From positions 1-41,128 of the forward strand of contig CANPVF010000138.1 in the NCBI GenBank assembly GCA_947581645.1: DNA of 41,128 bases, in the 5' to 3' direction. Of this stretch, positions 39,694-41,128 are shown piece after piece. Within the stretch, counting starts at the first letter, position 1, and every line of letters begins with the position of its first letter. This DNA comes from Candidatus Caribbeanibacter nitroreducens (lineage in GTDB: Bacteria > Gemmatimonadota > Gemmatimonadetes > Palauibacterales > Palauibacteraceae). The notes under the pieces are model-generated. The model had not been told where the DNA came from and did no database searches. It saw nothing but the letters and a program-made list of their open reading frames with translations. A program made the translations under genes and the position numbers.

Positions 39694-40856
39694 CGCTTCA
39701 CTGCTTCGGGCAGCGCCTCCGGCGTCGGCGCCTGGCCGCCGCTCCTCAGGGCGAGCCAGGTCGTCACGTCACGGGCGGTGACGATGCCCAGCAGCTCCCG
39801 GCCCTCGTCTACCACCAGGACACGCCGGGCCGGCGACTCGCCGAGTTTCCTGATCACCTCGAAGAGCTCGTCGTCCGGCCCCACGGCGACCTGCTCGTCG
39901 AAGGGGATCATCACCTCGCGGACGCGCGTGGCGTCCCACCGGTCGCGCGGCACCTGTCCCGTCTCCTCGAGGGTGACCAGTCCCAGGGGCTCTCCGTTCT
40001 CGACGACCGGATAGGAGCCGTGCTTGTCCCGGAGAAAATGGTCCTCCACAAGCTTTCCGACGCTGATGTTCGGTGAGACGACCTCGGGGTCGGCCGTCAT
40101 GGCGTCCCGGGCCCTGGCGCCCTCCAGGCCCGCCCGGAGAACGTGCTGCCGGTAGCTCATCTTGGCGGCGTTCATCAGGAACCAGCCGATGACGCCGAGC
40201 CACAGGCCGCCGATCAGGTTGCCGGCGAAGAGCTGGAGGAGCCCGAACGTGGCGATGAGAACCCCCATGGCCTGTCCCCCGACGGAGGCGATCCGGGTGG
40301 CCTCCTCGAGGTCGTCGCGCCACCACCAGAGGACCGCCCGGAAGAGCCGCCCGCCGTCCAGCGGGAAGCCGGGGAGCAGGTTGAAGACGGCCAGCGCCAC
40401 GTTGAGGAACGACAGGTACCGGGCCACCTCCACGGCCGCCGCGGACCATCCCAGGGCGTCGCCCAGGAGAAAGAGGGCCCAGAAGGCGGCGCCGATGACC
40501 AGGCTGGCCAGGGGGCCGACGCCCGCGATGAGGAACTCGTCGCGCGCGCTCCTCGCCTCGTCCCGCATGCGGGAGACGCCGCCGAAGATGAACAGCGTGA
40601 TGCCCTCCACCTCCACGCCCTTGGCGCGGGCCATGAGCGAGTGGGCGATCTCGTGCAGGAGGAGGGAGCCGAAGAAGAGCGCCCCGGCCACCACGCCCAT
40701 GACCAGGTACGCGCGGCCCGATAGCTCCGGCACGACCCGGGGGAAGACGGCGGTGCTGAAGCTCCACACCACCAGGGCCACGATGATGAGCCAGGAGAGA
40801 TCGACCGAGATCTCGAAGCCGAAGATCCGTCCCAGACGAAATCCGCGCATGCTCAA
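39690..40856 (-). CDS. Site-2 protease with CBS pair (Rip3-like)
   Basis: LLHEIAHSLMARAKG (HExxH), NLLPGFPLDGGRLFRAVLWWW, C-terminal CBS pair. Confidence 0.92.
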   Translation of the reverse strand: MSMRGFRLGRIFGFEISVDLSWLIIVALVVWSFSTAVFPRVVPELSGRAYLVMGVVAGALFFGSLLLHEIAHSLMARAKGVEVEGITLFIFGGVSRMRDEARSARDEFLIAGVGPLASLVIGAAFWALFLLGDALGWSAAAVEVARYLSFLNVALAVFNLLPGFPLDGGRLFRAVLWWWRDDLEEATRIASVGGQAMGVLIATFGLLQLFAGNLIGGLWLGVIGWFLMNAAKMSYRQHVLRAGLEGARARDAMTADPEVVSPNISVGKLVEDHFLRDKHGSYPVVENGEPLGLVTLEETGQVPRDRWDATRVREVMIPFDEQVAVGPDDELFEVIRKLGESPARRVLVVDEGRELLGIVTARDVTTWLALRSGGQAPTPEALPEAVKR

Positions 40857-40985
40857 CTCCCCGGGCCCGTGGTGAGTGTTCCCGACGTCCCCGGCGCCTC
40901 ACGGCGAGCCACGAACGGCGGACGGCATCTCGTGCGGCGGACGATCAGCCTGGCGAGCCAGGGGACGCTGGACAAGGGACGCGCG

Positions 40986-41128
40986 TCAGTCCCCGTGACG
41001 GCGGTTCGCCACGTACCGACGCAGATCCAGGGCGTCACGAACGGCCCGTCCCTCCGGGTCCTTCAGGTGCTTCATGTGGGAGCCGAAGCGGCTGAACTTG
41101 AGCACGTAGAGAAAATCCTTCGGCGCCC
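40986..41128 (-). CDS. C-terminal fragment of a DUF72-like protein (runs off right edge; possibly truncated)
   Basis: APKDFLYVLKFSRFGSHMKHLKDPEGRAVRDALDLRRYVANRRHGD*, resembling the DUF72 FxxKxSRxxTHxkrLkD block. Confidence 0.45.
   Translation of the reverse strand, partial: APKDFLYVLKFSRFGSHMKHLKDPEGRAVRDALDLRRYVANRRHGD

Noticed and set aside
40869-40886. GTGGTGAGTGTTCCCGAC upstream of the Rip3-like gene as an operator
   Set aside because: 18-bp register, poor symmetry and only 13 bp from the start codon.

Overview
This 41 kb window is high-GC and bacterial, dense with operons, and probably an anaerobic/redox-stress region. Taxonomy cannot be fixed from the window alone. Minus strand 1-10.5 kb holds a nitrous-oxide-reductase locus: sulfocyanin-like lipoprotein, CopD-like protein, radical SAM/SPASM protein, NarL-type response regulator, nosY, nosF, nosD, nosB-like, a lipoprotein Sec-type (clade II-like) nosZ, an NsrR-like Rrf2 regulator and a lipoprotein cytochrome c. 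From 10.7 to 22 kb there are three ZIP-family transporters, ArsR, two CBS proteins, a Tll0287-like heme protein, SDR, AI-2E-family permease, TonB-like protein, HAD phosphatase and nicotinate phosphoribosyltransferase. From 22.0 to 28.7 kb lies a complete N-type ATPase operon (D-C-Q-R-B-E-F-A-G order), divergent from a Na/Pi-cotransporter-like gene. From 30 to 41 kb are erythromycin esterase-like, PolX, CapA-like, archaeal-type MetK, diacylglycerol kinase-like, alpha/beta hydrolase, LigA, a CBS-containing site-2 protease (Rip3-like) and a DUF72-like C-terminal fragment. The main discovery is a recurrent 17-bp palindrome (about GTGGGgAgwyTCCCCAC) upstream of at least eight transcription units. 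It usually sits 22 or 44-45 bp upstream of a GACAGA-N19-TAGCTT-like promoter. This suggests one co-ordinated regulon whose gene content resembles the mycobacterial DosR dormancy regulon but adds N2O respiration and an N-ATPase. All matches are read by eye; no searches were run.
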